The notes below the pieces were generated by a model. That model was not told the origin of the DNA, did not search any database, and saw nothing but the letters and a program-made list of their open reading frames with translations. A program made the position numbers and the translations under genes. A stretch of 28,627 bases of DNA from Nemertoderma westbladi. Its lineage: Eukaryota; Xenacoelomorpha; Nemertodermatida; Nemertodermatidae. The stretch spans positions 1 to 28,627 of the forward strand of contig JAUCBJ010005119.1 in the NCBI GenBank assembly GCA_032718475.1, written 5' to 3'. Shown here in pieces: positions 27,964 to 28,627 of this stretch. Positions within the stretch are counted from its first letter, which is position 1, and every line of letters begins with the position of its first letter.

Positions 27964-28627
27964 GCAAAAATTCGCTGGTATGTTTTACCACTTTCACCAC
28001 AATTTTTAAAGTGTATTATTATGTTACGTTGGAAACTGTCATAGTAAATACTCAAATCGCCACAATTTTTGAAATTGTGAACAGCTCACGGACGCACAAA
28101 ACAAATGGCTATAAAAAACTTACGCCCAGGAACCAGAAAGTCTACCCAAGTTTTTTTCACCCATATATGTATGTCCAACTAGGATTCGGTGAGAAACCCC
28201 GTCCACCCCAAAATTCCTACGGGGTCTAAAGCCAGGGACTGGAGTATTATTCTTTTTATGTTTTTTTCTTTAGTTTTAAGTTTTTTTATTAAATTTTTTT
28301 TGGAGTTTTATCACAAAAAATGCTCACACACTGGCTATATACATACAGTACAGTATTATTACTGCAGTGTCTAAGTTCGTCATAAGATGAGTTTCAGCAA
28401 ACCCAATAATTGAAAGAGATTTGCAGATGCTTCCGATGACAGACAGCAACACTTACTAGGACACTTGCTAAACATCAAAGACAGTCAAAACACGAAAAGA
28501 GGCTCACTATTCCGCACCGCAACCGGCTTCAAATATATCAAACGCGGTTGTCCATATTCATATTAATTATTATAACAATAATTAGTTAAATTAAATATGA
28601 TACTGTATAATTACTAGTTATCTAGGT
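27964..28627. other. Right-edge stretch, no gene recognised
   Basis: A 72-codon forward frame (28011-28229) and a 61-codon one show no family features. The sequence is AT-rich with several T-runs. Nothing more can be supported. Confidence 0.45.

Noticed and set aside
27712-28000. Forward and reverse open frames around the hAT-like right arm
   Set aside because: The same DNA occurs inverted in the left arm, where the frames are broken; they are part of the terminal repeat.
28011-28374. Two forward frames of 72 and 61 codons
   Set aside because: No recognisable motif or splice context; length is within chance expectation.

Overview
The window reads as nuclear DNA of an invertebrate animal, probably aquatic. 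It is AT-rich with long G/C homopolymers, has spliceosomal-type introns (GTAAGT...polypyrimidine-AG), and carries several unrelated non-LTR retrotransposons with animal-type ORF1 (PHD finger) and ORF2 (APE endonuclease, RT). It also has an expanded-type KMT5A-like SET gene and cut-and-paste DNA transposon derivatives. There are no operons, Shine-Dalgarno sites, rRNA or CRISPR array. I cannot name the species; repeated TAGGCCTA-like words and the gene families fit several marine phyla. No gene here looks intact and functional from end to end.

Layout. 1-1.56 kb: 3' half of a transposon-associated multi-copy gene (two exons, then frameshifts). 2.3-4.0 kb: two reverse-strand coding relics, one with half of a PHD-like finger. 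5.47-7.65 kb: 5'-truncated LINE reverse transcriptase, forward. 7.98-9.16 kb: SET-domain pseudogene, forward. 9.33-10.98 kb: ~190-bp tandem repeat split by a foldback element whose arms are arrays of a 14-16 bp word. 11.4-14.3 kb: two non-autonomous piggyBac-like elements (TTAA/CCCTAT ends) with G-tract hairpins and internal repeat arrays. 14.4 kb: 15-bp minisatellite. 14.7-16.4 kb: forward PHD relic facing a reverse LINE ORF1. 17.5-17.74 kb: orphan terminal exon. 17.76-20.64 kb: reverse LINE ORF2 with an intact endonuclease, a solo LTR inserted in the RT, and the RT catalytic core deleted. 21.6 kb: tRNA-like SINE head. 21.8-23.0 kb: second reverse RT relic, same type as the 5.5-kb one. 23.15-23.78 kb: reverse coding relic of ~21-residue repeats. 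23.85-24.6 kb: reverse LINE endonuclease interrupted by a 141-bp SINE-like insertion with a 13-bp target duplication. 25.1-26.2 kb: reverse Cys/His-rich gene, apparently the N-terminal part of the kind of gene seen at the left edge. 26.9-27.96 kb: hAT-like foldback element with a perfect 8-bp target duplication.

The window is best seen as a layered transposon graveyard with readable relative ages. In three places the pre-insertion site can be inferred: a host reading frame is restored when the solo LTR or the SINE is removed, and a tandem-repeat unit is rejoined when the 9.7-kb foldback is removed. The least ordinary material is the group of non-autonomous elements: the G-tract hairpin piggyBac-like pair, the CAATTG-word foldback and the hAT-like foldback.
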